From Singulisphaera sp. GP187 (GTDB lineage Bacteria > Planctomycetota > Planctomycetia > Isosphaerales > Isosphaeraceae), in the NCBI RefSeq assembly GCF_900129635.1, contig NZ_FSRB01000001.1, positions 2,519,501 through 2,583,500 of the forward strand: a DNA stretch of 64,000 bases, read 5' to 3'. How positions within the stretch are numbered: the stretch's first letter is position 1; every line of letters starts with the position of its first letter. Shown here one piece after another: positions 36,185 through 45,019 of this stretch. Below the pieces are notes generated by a model. It made no database searches and had not been told where the DNA came from. It saw nothing but the letters and a program-made list of their open reading frames with translations. The position numbers were made by a program, and so were the translations under genes.

Positions 36185-36727
36185 ATGAACGCCATCCAAG
36201 GCAAGCGAGTCGCCGTCCTCGTCGAGAAGTTTTACGAGGACCTGGAACTCTGGTATCCGGTTTATCGGCTCCGTGAGGCAGGTTGCAACGTCAAGCTCGT
36301 CGGCCCTAAGGCCGGCGAGACCTACGCATCGAAGCATGGTTACCCCGCCAAGGCCGACGTCGCCGCCAGCGACGTTAAGGCCAGCGACTTTGACGCCATC
36401 ATCATCCCGGGAGGTTACTCGCCGGATCACATGAGGCGCCATAAATCGATGATCGACCTGGTGACCCACGCCGCTCAGCAAGGCAAGGTGCTCGCGGCCA
36501 TCTGCCACGGGCCCTGGATGCTCTGCTCGGCGAAATGCCTGAAGGGCCGCAAGGTTACCGGTTTCTTCGCGATCCGCGATGACGTCGAGAACGCGGGCGG
36601 AGTCTGGGAAGATGCCGCCGTCGTCCGCGACGGCAACCTCGTCACAAGCCGAACCCCCGACGACCTCCCCGCCTTCATGCAAGGGATCCTCGCCGCCCTC
36701 AGTGAGACCAAGTCCGCAAGCGACTGA
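36185..36727 (+). CDS. PfpI/DJ-1-family protein
   Basis: A 180-residue class I glutamine amidotransferase-like protein. The nucleophile elbow is AAICHGPWML (Cys near residue 106), with VAVLVEKFYEDLELWYPVYR at the N-terminus and IIPGGYSPDHMRRH before the elbow. PfpI/DJ-1 proteins act as stress-response peptidases, deglycases or chaperones; which applies is unclear. AAGGAAG at 36170-36176 lies before the ATG at 36185; the earlier ATG at 36143 is in an A-rich Lys run and is less likely. A strong terminator follows. Confidence 0.88.
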   Translation: MNAIQGKRVAVLVEKFYEDLELWYPVYRLREAGCNVKLVGPKAGETYASKHGYPAKADVAASDVKASDFDAIIIPGGYSPDHMRRHKSMIDLVTHAAQQGKVLAAICHGPWMLCSAKCLKGRKVTGFFAIRDDVENAGGVWEDAAVVRDGNLVTSRTPDDLPAFMQGILAALSETKSASD

Positions 36728-36768
36728 TGCGCTCGATCACTCCGCCACAGTTCCCCAATCCGGCTGCC

Positions 36769-36797
36769 AAACGCTGAGGGCTCCCCCCTCAGCGTTT
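36769..36797 (+). terminator. Rho-independent terminator after the PfpI-like gene
   Basis: AAACGCTGAGGG (36769-36780) pairs perfectly with CCCTCAGCGTTT (36786-36797) around a five-base loop, and the stem is followed by TCT with T's inside the 3' arm. Twelve base pairs and a short loop make this the best intrinsic terminator in the window. Confidence 0.8.
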
Positions 36798-37116
36798 TCT
36801 ACTTCCCCATCTCCCCTGATTTCCCACATCATCATGGCTTTGGGTTGACTCTGCGGAAAACAACGAATGAACGGGCTATCCACAAATAGGGCAGCCTGAG
36901 GACTCTCGTGATTTTCTGGGGTCTGGGCCCTTCTCTCGACGATAGATCCAATGCTCTCCAGCATCATTCCCTGATCCCCTTTTTTGGGTGGAGCCGGGCG
37001 AAGGATGTTCTCCCGACGGCATGAAAAGTCTCCAGGCGGCGCCTCGATGGCCAGGACAGGGATGTCCCGAGCTCGAGAGTCGCTGGACGTTTCCTTGAAT
37101 TCGAGGAGAGATCGCG
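36798..37116. other. Intergenic region upstream of a secreted protein
   Basis: A 319-base gap. Contains no supportable gene; the last part has the GAGGAGAGA Shine-Dalgarno for the gene at 37117. No promoter could be fixed. Confidence 0.4.
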
Positions 37117-38067
37117 ATGACCTTCAGCGCTATGCTTGCGCTAGGATGGCTCGGCCTGGCCCCCGCTCAACCGGAACTCGCTCCGCCCCCCCCTGCTCCG
37201 ACACCGGCAGCCGCGGCCGCGTCTCTGGCTCCCCGTCCCGTTGCCGTCCCGGAGCCGTCGTCGAGCGCCAACGACGCGGTCCCTTCGCCTGCTCCCGCCG
37301 AGTCGGCGAACCCGGCGAAGGAATCCAAGGCGCCGATCTTTACATTCACGTTGGGCGGCAAATGTGAAAACATCACGCCATCAACCCATGGGGATGCCAA
37401 AGGGGATGGGAAGGTGGATGTCGAAGCGGGCGACAACCAGGTGAAGGCGGTTCTCGGGGCCGCGGCGGGAGCGAATGTGTTCATTGGCGTGGAGTCCACG
37501 GCGACCGAGACGGTCCACCTGGTTCAAGAGTTCGAGATCAGTTGCTCCGACACTTCGATCAGCCAGGTCTATCTCACGCTCGAGAGCAATCTGCTTGGCT
37601 TCCTTCGGAGCAAGCACAAGGCCTCGGCCGGGGTTCGCCTGGCCAGCGCGACGATCGCACCGGTGGGGTGGCCGACCACTCCCTTGGCGGTCAGCTACCC
37701 GACCGTCGGTGTCGGGGGTCCGAACGGTTGCAACGGCGGCCCGAAGGGGTATAAATACGAGACCCCTCTCGAGCCGGTCAAGGCGCCGCCGATGCCCCTG
37801 GGCCGCTACGTCCTCCACGCCACGTTCGTCGTCTCCGCCTCGGCATCGGGCCTGCTCGACGCCCATTCGACGGCGATCTTCATGACGGAAAGCGAAGACC
37901 TCGACGCCTGGGAGCGCGAGCACGACCCGTTCAAGGGGGATTCTCATGATGACTTCGGCTTTACGTTGACCCTCAAGGCCGATGCGCCTCCCGGCTTCCC
38001 CGCCGTTACCCACCGGAAGTCGCCCAAGCGGATCAGCTCCCAGCCGCGTGCCCGGCAAGCTCACTGA
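37117..38067 (+). CDS. Secreted protein with Pro/Ala-rich linker, unknown function
   Basis: A 316-residue protein with a signal peptide (MLALGWLGLAPAQ region) and a Pro/Ala-rich spacer to about residue 70, then a folded part starting FTFTLGGKCENI. Two pairs of cysteines and the beta-like content suggest an extracellular domain. No family recognised. ATG 37117 follows GAGGAGAGATCGCG. It ends before a pair of hairpins at 38108-38180. Confidence 0.7.
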   Translation: MTFSAMLALGWLGLAPAQPELAPPPPAPTPAAAAASLAPRPVAVPEPSSSANDAVPSPAPAESANPAKESKAPIFTFTLGGKCENITPSTHGDAKGDGKVDVEAGDNQVKAVLGAAAGANVFIGVESTATETVHLVQEFEISCSDTSISQVYLTLESNLLGFLRSKHKASAGVRLASATIAPVGWPTTPLAVSYPTVGVGGPNGCNGGPKGYKYETPLEPVKAPPMPLGRYVLHATFVVSASASGLLDAHSTAIFMTESEDLDAWEREHDPFKGDSHDDFGFTLTLKADAPPGFPAVTHRKSPKRISSQPRARQAH

Positions 38068-38107
38068 GCCGGGCGGTCGACCCGCCTGGTCTGAGACCGT
38101 CCAGCGA

Positions 38108-38180
38108 AGCGGGGAGGGAATCGCTCCCCGCTCGCCTCAGAATCAACGGTTCGCTCGCCCTGGGGGCGCGCGAACCGTTG
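38108..38180. terminator. Double hairpin between a secreted protein gene and the ECF sigma operon
   Basis: AGCGGGGAG (38108-38116) pairs with CTCCCCGCT (38124-38132), and CAACGGTTCGC (38144-38154) pairs with 38170-38180, each with a short loop. The string CTCCCCGCTCGCCT is shared with the hairpin inside the repeat copy at 53570-53660 and suggests a related repeat. Confidence 0.5.
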
Positions 38181-38253
38181 TCCGCTCACCTCAACGGGGC
38201 TCACCCAAAAAAAGGCTGCAAGATTTCTCCGTCCGCGGCAACAATTCTTTTTA

Positions 38254-38832
38254 ATGACGGAGATCGAGCCTTCACCCATTCCTGAAGCGCCGGGGAGCAT
38301 CCCGATCGATTGGGGTGCGACGCTGGCCGAGCACGATCACCGCTTGCGAATTGCGGTCAGTTCGCGACTCGGCGAACGGCAAGCGGTGGAAGAGGTGATG
38401 CAAGAGGTTGCGCTGGCCGCCGTTGCGCAGCACGCACCGCTCGCCGAATCGGGCAAGGTGGGGGCCTGGCTGCGTCAGATCGCAATCCGCCAATGCTTGC
38501 TCTACCGGCGCCGCCGCGGCCGGCAATTCAAGCTCCTCGACCGATTTGTCAGACGGGGGGGAGGAGTCACCGCGGAGCGGGCCGCGCCCGATCCGCTCCA
38601 CTGGCTGATCGACATCGAGCGGGACCAGAACGTCCGGAACGCATTGGCGGGGCTCCCGAGCCGCGACGTGGAGTTGCTCCTGCTCAAGTACACCGAGGAT
38701 TGGAGCTATCGCCAGCTCGCGGAACATCTCGGGATCGCAGAGAGCGCCCTGGAAACGCGGCTTCATCGCGCACGTCAGCGACTTCGTGAATCGCTTGCCA
38801 GTCGGGTTGATGGGAAAGAGGGCTCGGCATGA
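38254..38832 (+). CDS. RNA polymerase ECF-type sigma factor
   Basis: A 192-residue sigma factor with region 2 around AVEEVMQEVALAAVAQH (residues about 48-65) and region 4 from about 120, where DVELLLLKYTEDWSYRQLAE and HLGIAESALETRLHRARQRL make the helix-turn-helix. The start lacks a Shine-Dalgarno (a T-run precedes the ATG). The stop overlaps the next gene's start by ATGA. The following gene has a single membrane helix and fits an anti-sigma factor, so the pair is likely an envelope-stress regulator, with the signal unknown. Confidence 0.88.
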   Translation: MTEIEPSPIPEAPGSIPIDWGATLAEHDHRLRIAVSSRLGERQAVEEVMQEVALAAVAQHAPLAESGKVGAWLRQIAIRQCLLYRRRRGRQFKLLDRFVRRGGGVTAERAAPDPLHWLIDIERDQNVRNALAGLPSRDVELLLLKYTEDWSYRQLAEHLGIAESALETRLHRARQRLRESLASRVDGKEGSA

Positions 38833-39545
38833 GTGTGAACTACGAGAATCCGGTCGACGACCGCTGGATTGACCGCCTCGTCGATGGCGAGCTTGAGGAG
38901 AGCGAGCGGCAACGCCTCCTCGCTCGGCTTGAAAACGAGCCGGGGGGCTGGCGGCGATGCGCCCTCGCCTTCCTCGAGGCCCAAGCCTGGACTCGCACGT
39001 TCGCCTCGAGCTCCGAGACCAAAGCGCTCGACTCTGACCATCCTGACATGATCACGCATCATTTGATCCATTCCGGCAAGCCTGCGAACCCCATCCGACC
39101 ACGACAAGATTCGCGACGACGCCCCGTTCAAAAAGCGGGAATCCTCGCGGCCGGGATTCTGCTCGCGTTTGCAGCCGGCTGGATCGCGAATGGAGCATCA
39201 GGTCCGTTCAGTCCGACGCCGACACCGCTTTCGGTCTACGGAGTCGCCGAGCTTCCCAAGTCATCGAACGGTTCAAAACCGGCTGTCGCTGAAAGTCGAG
39301 CGTCGACGGTCCAGCGGGACCTCGAGCCGGCCGAACCGGCGCGCCTGCCAGAACTGGAGGAAGCCGGGTGGCAGACCGAAACTTCGCTCGTCCTCACCGA
39401 GCCGGTCCGCCGGGAGTTGGAGCGGCGGGGCTATCACGTCCAAGAACGCAGCGGTCTGGTTTCCATGGAACTGAAAAACGGCCAGAGTCTGGCGGTCCCC
39501 GTTGATGAGGTCGAGCTTCACTACGTGGGGAATCGCACTTACTGA
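38829..39545 (+). CDS. Anti-sigma factor (single-pass membrane protein)
   Basis: A 238-residue protein in a typical anti-sigma position. Residues 1-100 are cytoplasmic and begin with DDRWIDRLVDGELEESERQR, a short helical motif common in planctomycete anti-sigma factors; one helix AGILAAGILLAFAAGWIANG (103-122) crosses the membrane; the rest is extracytoplasmic. No zinc-finger HxxxCxxC is present. It overlaps the sigma gene by four bases, so they are translationally coupled. The PDZ protein follows 47 bases later. Confidence 0.82.
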   Translation: MSVNYENPVDDRWIDRLVDGELEESERQRLLARLENEPGGWRRCALAFLEAQAWTRTFASSSETKALDSDHPDMITHHLIHSGKPANPIRPRQDSRRRPVQKAGILAAGILLAFAAGWIANGASGPFSPTPTPLSVYGVAELPKSSNGSKPAVAESRASTVQRDLEPAEPARLPELEEAGWQTETSLVLTEPVRRELERRGYHVQERSGLVSMELKNGQSLAVPVDEVELHYVGNRTY

Positions 39546-39592
39546 AGGCATCGCGGAAACCCCCAGGATTCCCTTTTGATCAGGAGGCTGTG

Positions 39593-40840
39593 ATGACCGG
39601 TTTACAATCCGTCGTTCGCCTGGCCGCGCTCGGCTCGGCCATGATTTGGAGCACAGTGGGCTGGGCTCAGCAAGAAACCGATAAACCGAATCAGGACGAC
39701 CAAGCCCAACGCGAGCCGAACGCGGCTCCCGAGAAGAAATCGAGCCGAGAAAAAAGTTCGGCTCGCCTGACTCCGGCCGAGGAGTCGCTCAAGAAGCAGG
39801 CCGAGGAACTCTCCAACTCGGTGCGTCGCTTGAACCGGGCGCGGAACTTGCATCGAGAGCGTCCGATGGGAAGGATCGAGTTTCAAACTCATCCCTTCCG
39901 GTTCAACGTCCAAGGAGACTGGTACTTCTCCGAGCCTCGTCCCAATGACCTGGGGATGAGCGTGGTGCCCGCGGAGGAGTCGTTGCGCACCCAGCTCGGT
40001 CTCCCCGACGGACAGGGACTCATCGTCAAGTCCGTCGCGCATGGCGGCCCTGCCTTCCGGATCGGCCTCCAGGTCAATGATGTTCTCACATCGCTTGGCG
40101 ATAAGCCGCTGACAACTCCCGCCGATTTGGTCAAGCAACTCAAAGAGGCGGGCGAGAAACCGGTGCCACTCCAGGTCCTGCGATCGGGTAAGTCGATGTC
40201 GATCCAGGTCAAACCCGAATATCATGTGAGCTTCGGACCGGTGGAGACCACTCGCCCTCGTTATCAGCTCGGCGTTCAAGTGGCCTCGCTCGATGACACA
40301 CTTCGCGCCCAGCTCAAAGTTGCCGATCAAGAAGGACTTCTCGTCAGTGCCGTCGAACCGGGTAGCGCGGCCGAGAAGGCGGGGCTGAAGAAGTACGACA
40401 TCCTCCTCGCCGCTGGCGATCAATCGCTCAAGAGTCCGGAAGACCTCGTCAACCAGATTCAGAACTCCTCGGGAAAGGCTTTGACCTTCAAACTCCTCCG
40501 CGGCGGCAAGACGATCACCCTTGAGGTGACACCCGCGATCCTGCCGGACGATGAGTCCAGTTCCCTCGAGCACGGCCTCGCACCCAGCCTCCGGGCTGTG
40601 CGTCCCTCGGGTTTGGTGTTGCCGCAAAACTTGGATGCGGCCTTCCCGGGCCATCGGCCGCAGACCTTTCCGTTCCCGACGCATTACGATCCGCTCTGGC
40701 GTCAGCAGCCCGGAAATTTCCATTCTTCGGAACCAGAACTCGGCGAACTCCAGGGTGAAGTGACAGAATTGCGGCGGTTGATCGAGAAACTCCAAAAGTC
40801 GTTGCAAGCGCAAACCGATTCGGATCATTCGGAGCGATAG
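39593..40840 (+). CDS. Exported protein with two PDZ domains, no protease domain
   Basis: A 415-residue exported protein: signal peptide ending near AQQ, a charged linker, then PDZ domain 1 (about residues 115-205, with GLPDGQGLIVKSVAHGGPAF) and PDZ domain 2 (about 215-305, with GLLVSAVEPGSAAEKAGL). DegP- or RseP-type protease domains are absent, so it may be a scaffold or regulator rather than an enzyme. ATG 39593 has AGGAGG five bases before it. It lies in the sigma/anti-sigma locus and may sense misfolded envelope proteins, by analogy to DegS; that is inference. A coiled region ends the protein. Confidence 0.82.
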   Translation: MTGLQSVVRLAALGSAMIWSTVGWAQQETDKPNQDDQAQREPNAAPEKKSSREKSSARLTPAEESLKKQAEELSNSVRRLNRARNLHRERPMGRIEFQTHPFRFNVQGDWYFSEPRPNDLGMSVVPAEESLRTQLGLPDGQGLIVKSVAHGGPAFRIGLQVNDVLTSLGDKPLTTPADLVKQLKEAGEKPVPLQVLRSGKSMSIQVKPEYHVSFGPVETTRPRYQLGVQVASLDDTLRAQLKVADQEGLLVSAVEPGSAAEKAGLKKYDILLAAGDQSLKSPEDLVNQIQNSSGKALTFKLLRGGKTITLEVTPAILPDDESSSLEHGLAPSLRAVRPSGLVLPQNLDAAFPGHRPQTFPFPTHYDPLWRQQPGNFHSSEPELGELQGEVTELRRLIEKLQKSLQAQTDSDHSER

Positions 40841-41022
40841 TTCCCCGGCTCGTTCTCGTGCTTTGGGAATCGGAGGACAACCGCAAACCGAGAGAGGTGA
40901 CTCGGGTGAAGGAAGGTCGGCCCTTGCGGTCGCCGATCGGTTCGGCCATCTTGAGGGCCGATCCCGTTGCAGCCCCGCGGCCGACCGCCCTTCGCCCGCC
41001 CAACCTCTCGAGGACTTCTCCG

Positions 41023-43296
41023 ATGTCCCGACGTGCCCTCCCCGCCTTGCTGGCAGCGATGCTCGGCCTGATCGATTCCGCGTCGCCGGCTCAGTCGCTG
41101 CCGGAGACCCAGCTCTGGAATGACCGAGGCAACGCCGCAACGGCCATGGTCGCGGGTATTCATCGCTTCGCCGATCGTGAGCTCGCGGCCAGCGTCCTGC
41201 GTCGCCAGGCCCACTGGAACCGGGATCTCAGTTCACACGAGGCCTACTCGAAATCGATCGCGCCGAATCGGGAGCGGTTCCTCCAGCGGATCGGCGCGAT
41301 CGGGCAGCGAGTCTCGCCCGTCGAGCTCTCCTTCGTTTCCACACCCGATTCACCGGCCAAGGTCGCTGAGGATGCGAATCTGTCGATCTACGCCGTGCGC
41401 TGGTCCGTCTATCCGGGAGTCGACGCCGAGGGCTTGCTGCTCGAGCCCAAGGGAACGATCAAGGCCAACGTGATCGCCCTGCCCGACTGTGCGATCACGC
41501 CCGAGCAGTTCGCTGGGATCGCCCCCGGCCTGCCCCGCCCGGCGCAACGGGCACGCAACTTCGCGCTCGATGGCTGCCGGGTCATCGTCCCGACCCTGAT
41601 CGATCGCTCGGACGAGTTCTCGGGCAATTCCAAGGTCCGCATGACGAACCTACCGCACCGGGAATGGATCTATCGTCAAGCCTACGAGACCGGCCGCCAC
41701 ATCATTGGCTACGAGGTGGATGAGGTTCGCGCGGCAGTTGACTTGTTCACGAGGCCGGGGCAGCCCAAGTTGCCCCTGGGCGTGGCCGGAGCCGGCGAAG
41801 GGGGCCTCATCGCGCTTTATAGCGCGGCCGCCGATCCCAGGATCGACGAGGCCTTGGTTGAGAGCTACTTCACGGCGCGCGAGTCGGTCTGGGCCGAACC
41901 CATCTACCGCAACGTCTGGGGCTTGCTCGAAGAGTTTGGCGACGCCGAGATCGCCAGCCTGATCGCGCCGCGCCCCCTCGTCATCGTAAACTCACCGGCG
42001 AATTCGCAAGGAAACCCGTTGGCCCCCGTGGTCGCCGGCCCACCACCGGCTCGCAACGGCCGGGCCGACGCGGCGAGCGGCCGGATCCAACCGCCGAAAC
42101 GCGAGGCCGTCGAGTCGGAAACGGAGCGCTGGAAAAAATTGGCCGGCCCCCTTGCCACGGACCAGCCGGTTTCGATCTTCGGCACGCTCGAGAACGCCTC
42201 GAATGGCGAAACCTCGGAATCACTCAAGGACGCTCGCCCTCATTTCGACCCGCGCACCCGGATGAAGCGACTCGTCGAGGGACTTTCCGAGTACACGCAA
42301 TCGCTGATTCGAACCTCGGAGCTGCGGCGCTATGCCTATTGGGCGAAAGCGGACAACGCATCGCCCGAACGTTACCTCAAGTCGATCGATCCCTATCGCA
42401 CGGCCTTTCACGAGGAATTGATCGGCGCATTCCCCAACGCCACCGAGCCGCTCAAAGCCAAAACCGTCCGGCTCTCCGACGAACCCAAGTGGACCGGTTA
42501 CGCGGTCGAGCTTCCCGTCTGGCCCGACGTGGTCGCCTCGGGGATTCTCCTCCTCCCCAAGGACCTGAAGCCGGGGGAGCGCCGGCCGGTGGTCGTCTGC
42601 CAGCACGGCCTCGAAGGGCGTCCCGAGGACCTGGTCGACCCCAAGCTCAAAAACGTCTACAACGCCTTCGGGGCTCAACTCGCCGACCGCGGGTATATCG
42701 TCTATGCGCCTCAGAACCCCTACATCGGCAAGGAGGAGTTCCGACTCCTTCAGCGCAAGCTCAATCCCCTGAAGCGGTCGCTCTTCTCGGTCATCGTCGG
42801 CCAACACGCGCGAACGCTCGAATGGCTCTCGACCTTGCCCCAGGTCGATCCCCAGCGCATTGCCTTCTACGGCCTCTCCTACGGCGGCAAAACCGCGATG
42901 CGCGTGCCTGCCATCCTCACCCAGTACTGCCTCTCGATATGCTCGGGCGACTTCAACGAGTGGGTGGTCAAGAACACCAACCTCGAAAGGCAATACAGCT
43001 ACATGTTCACACACGAGTACGACATGTACGAATTCGGCCTGGCCGAGCGGTTCAATTATGCCGAGATGGCGGCCTTGATCGCCCCACGTCCGTTTCAGGT
43101 CGAACGCGGTCACAAGGACGCCGTGGCGCCTGACGAGTGGATCGGCTACGAGTTCGCCAAGGTCAAACGGCTCTACGACACGCTCGGCCTGGCCGATCGT
43201 GTGGACATCACCTACTTCAATGCCGGCCACCAGGTCGAGGGCAAGGGGACGTTCGACTTCCTGGCCAAGCACCTGAACTGGCCCACCGGTCGTTGA
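41023..43296 (+). CDS. Secreted tandem alpha/beta-hydrolase-fold protein
   Basis: A 757-residue exported protein (signal LPALLAAMLGLIDSASPAQS) built of two hydrolase-like halves. The C-terminal half has the nucleophile elbow FYGLSYGGKTAM (Ser near residue 619), the usual acid and a His in FNAGHQVEGKG. The N-terminal half has the corresponding strand GVAGAGEGGLIAL, where Gly replaces the nucleophilic Ser, so that half is probably inactive. The family contains acetyl-xylan esterase and dienelactone-hydrolase-like enzymes. It is 182 bases beyond the PDZ gene on the same strand. Confidence 0.82.
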   Translation: MSRRALPALLAAMLGLIDSASPAQSLPETQLWNDRGNAATAMVAGIHRFADRELAASVLRRQAHWNRDLSSHEAYSKSIAPNRERFLQRIGAIGQRVSPVELSFVSTPDSPAKVAEDANLSIYAVRWSVYPGVDAEGLLLEPKGTIKANVIALPDCAITPEQFAGIAPGLPRPAQRARNFALDGCRVIVPTLIDRSDEFSGNSKVRMTNLPHREWIYRQAYETGRHIIGYEVDEVRAAVDLFTRPGQPKLPLGVAGAGEGGLIALYSAAADPRIDEALVESYFTARESVWAEPIYRNVWGLLEEFGDAEIASLIAPRPLVIVNSPANSQGNPLAPVVAGPPPARNGRADAASGRIQPPKREAVESETERWKKLAGPLATDQPVSIFGTLENASNGETSESLKDARPHFDPRTRMKRLVEGLSEYTQSLIRTSELRRYAYWAKADNASPERYLKSIDPYRTAFHEELIGAFPNATEPLKAKTVRLSDEPKWTGYAVELPVWPDVVASGILLLPKDLKPGERRPVVVCQHGLEGRPEDLVDPKLKNVYNAFGAQLADRGYIVYAPQNPYIGKEEFRLLQRKLNPLKRSLFSVIVGQHARTLEWLSTLPQVDPQRIAFYGLSYGGKTAMRVPAILTQYCLSICSGDFNEWVVKNTNLERQYSYMFTHEYDMYEFGLAERFNYAEMAALIAPRPFQVERGHKDAVAPDEWIGYEFAKVKRLYDTLGLADRVDITYFNAGHQVEGKGTFDFLAKHLNWPTGR

Positions 43297-43330
43297 CCGG
43301 CGGGTCTGGAGATCGACCCGTTTCGGGTCA

Positions 43331-43359
43331 CGGATCAAACGGCGGTCCCGTTTGATCCG
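43331..43359. terminator. Hairpin between convergent genes (terminator candidate)
   Basis: CGGATCAAACGG (43331-43342) pairs perfectly with CCGTTTGATCCG (43348-43359) around the loop CGGTC. It lies between the hydrolase gene and the minus-strand gene ending at 43384. A short T-run is not evident. Confidence 0.6.
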
Positions 43360-43383
43360 GACACCAGGCGTGTCGGCCAGTGC

Positions 43384-43752
43384 TCAGAGCGATTCCCAAC
43401 GCTTGAGGAGTCGCTCGAGCGCAGCGACCCCTTCCTCGAGTCGGTGGCGGTCTTCCTCATAGAGACCGCCCGTCTCGCTCGGCAAGCGTTGCGCGGCGTC
43501 GGCAACCTGGTCGCGGGCTCCGAGCATCTGGGCATAGAGCCGTTCGACCGTCGCGCGGTTGGGTCCAGCGCCGATGGCGGTGAGCTTCTGCCCGGCCTTA
43601 GCGATCCGCTCTTCACACGACTTGAGTACACCCTGCCAGTGAGCCCGCTCGTGGATATGGATCCGCTGGGGATAGGAGGGATTCCTGAGGGGGTTGAGGG
43701 GTTCCGTCTTGACCAACGGATTGGACTCGCCCTCGGACACGGGCTGCGACAT
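43384..43752 (-). CDS. Small helical protein, function unknown
   Basis: A 122-residue, charged, mostly helical protein: HIHERAHWQGVLKSCEERIA and EEGVAALERLLKRWESL suggest helical bundles. The C-terminal half could be a coiled coil. No signal peptide or known motif. ATG 43752 (MSQPVSEGES) is chosen over earlier in-frame starts, with GGGAG about 12 bases upstream. It is convergent with the hydrolase gene, with a hairpin between them. Confidence 0.55.
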   Translation of the reverse strand: MSQPVSEGESNPLVKTEPLNPLRNPSYPQRIHIHERAHWQGVLKSCEERIAKAGQKLTAIGAGPNRATVERLYAQMLGARDQVADAAQRLPSETGGLYEEDRHRLEEGVAALERLLKRWESL

Positions 43753-43983
43753 GGTCACGGCGTCGGCTCCCAACATCGAACTCGAAAACTCTTCGCAATT
43801 TCGCCAGAACACCCAAGCTAACTCAAAGAGCGCCAGTCCCGGGCATTACGGATCTGGCCATGGTACGGAGATCCGGGGTGGCTGGTCAATCGCACCACCC
43901 GACCTGTTGGCGAAACTCGGTCGTTCCGGCTCAAGCCCAGGGACTTCTCCGACCTTGAACGACTCGAGGCCAACCCCGGTGAT

Positions 43984-44655
43984 TTATGACAGGGGCTGTT
44001 CGAGGTTCGAGAGGAGGCCGCGCTCCGCGTTCGCGGGGTTGGGGTCGGGCTCGACCAGCAGGTGGCTCAGTTTCCTGACTTCCTCGCGCATCATCTTGAG
44101 AACCCGGCTCTTGGCCATGTAAACCGCGGCGAGAGTCAGGCCGGTCCGGTCCGCGACGTCCTGACCGGCCAGACGGTCATGGACGAGCATGTGGAACACG
44201 TTCCAGGTCTTGACATCGATCCGCTGCGAGACGCGGGCGGCCGCTTCACGGAACAGGTCGCGTCTGAGCTCATGTTCGAGACAACGCGCCAGATCCGTGC
44301 GGGTATCGACCACTGCCAACCAATCGAGCATCGCGGGATCCCTGGAATCGAGCCCACGCTGACTCAGCACCTTGAGGGCATCGCGCACGGCATAATTCGT
44401 CAAGGTTTTGAGATAGCTCCGAAAGCTACGCGACGGGTCGTAATGAAACGTTGCCATGAGTCGCGAGAGTTTGAGGAGGACGGTCTGGGTGACATCGTCC
44501 ACGTCGGCGTCTTGCAACCTCCAGGCACGACACCAGCGACGAATGGCGGGCGCGTAACCCCGCACGAGCTCATCCCAGGCCGCCTCGTCGCGCGGACTGT
44601 TCCGCAAGCGCTCGAGCAGCAGCATGTTAGTTGACGCGAACTGGGCTTCATCCAC
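43984..44655 (-). CDS. RNA polymerase sigma factor (ECF-like, planctomycete type)
   Basis: A 223-residue sigma-70-family factor. Region 2 includes ADVDDVTQTVLLKLSRLMAT, and region 4, from about residue 160, ends in the helix-turn-helix GQDVADRTGLTLAAVYMAKS. The start is the GTG at 44655 (VDEAQFASTNM) with AGGGGA nine bases upstream; a frame extension to 44928 is unconserved. No anti-sigma gene is adjacent. It is divergent from the AT-rich gene at 45020, so the two may share control elements. Confidence 0.8.
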   Translation of the reverse strand: MDEAQFASTNMLLLERLRNSPRDEAAWDELVRGYAPAIRRWCRAWRLQDADVDDVTQTVLLKLSRLMATFHYDPSRSFRSYLKTLTNYAVRDALKVLSQRGLDSRDPAMLDWLAVVDTRTDLARCLEHELRRDLFREAAARVSQRIDVKTWNVFHMLVHDRLAGQDVADRTGLTLAAVYMAKSRVLKMMREEVRKLSHLLVEPDPNPANAERGLLSNLEQPLS

Positions 44656-45019
44656 AGTCCGATCCCCTGATTTGACAAGCGCTTCGACGTCGGAAGCGAA
44701 ATAGTTGGGGAGAATTTCCGTTTTTCGCGTTAGGTCGTCGCCAATTCTACTGACTCTCTTGTGAATCCGCGACCCGAGTCGTTCGGAACGGCGAACAAAC
44801 GAAGGGGAACCGAACCCGGTTCGCATCTCCCCGTTCTTGGCAAAAGCCAAATCCGCCGCTCGAAACTCCACCTGCTCCGGCGGAAGGAAATGATCGGAAA
44901 CTCTGACCCGCGGGGCACTGCGCGGCATCCGCGCCGAGGTGATCGCGTTTTACACTGATGACTATTGATTCGGAATATGTATTTTTATGACCCATTCATT
45001 CGACCAGGAAATCGGCAAA
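44656..45019. other. Divergent intergenic region, AT-rich on the right
   Basis: A 364-base gap between the minus-strand sigma factor and the plus-strand secreted protein. The first 280 bases include weak coding-like frames in continuity with the sigma gene but no motif; the last 80 are AT-rich and likely promoter DNA. No consensus promoter is convincing. Confidence 0.4.

Noticed and set aside
39602..41140. A 512-residue minus-strand open frame across the PDZ gene
   Set aside because: Shadow of the plus-strand gene with signal peptide and two PDZ domains; the translation has no motif.
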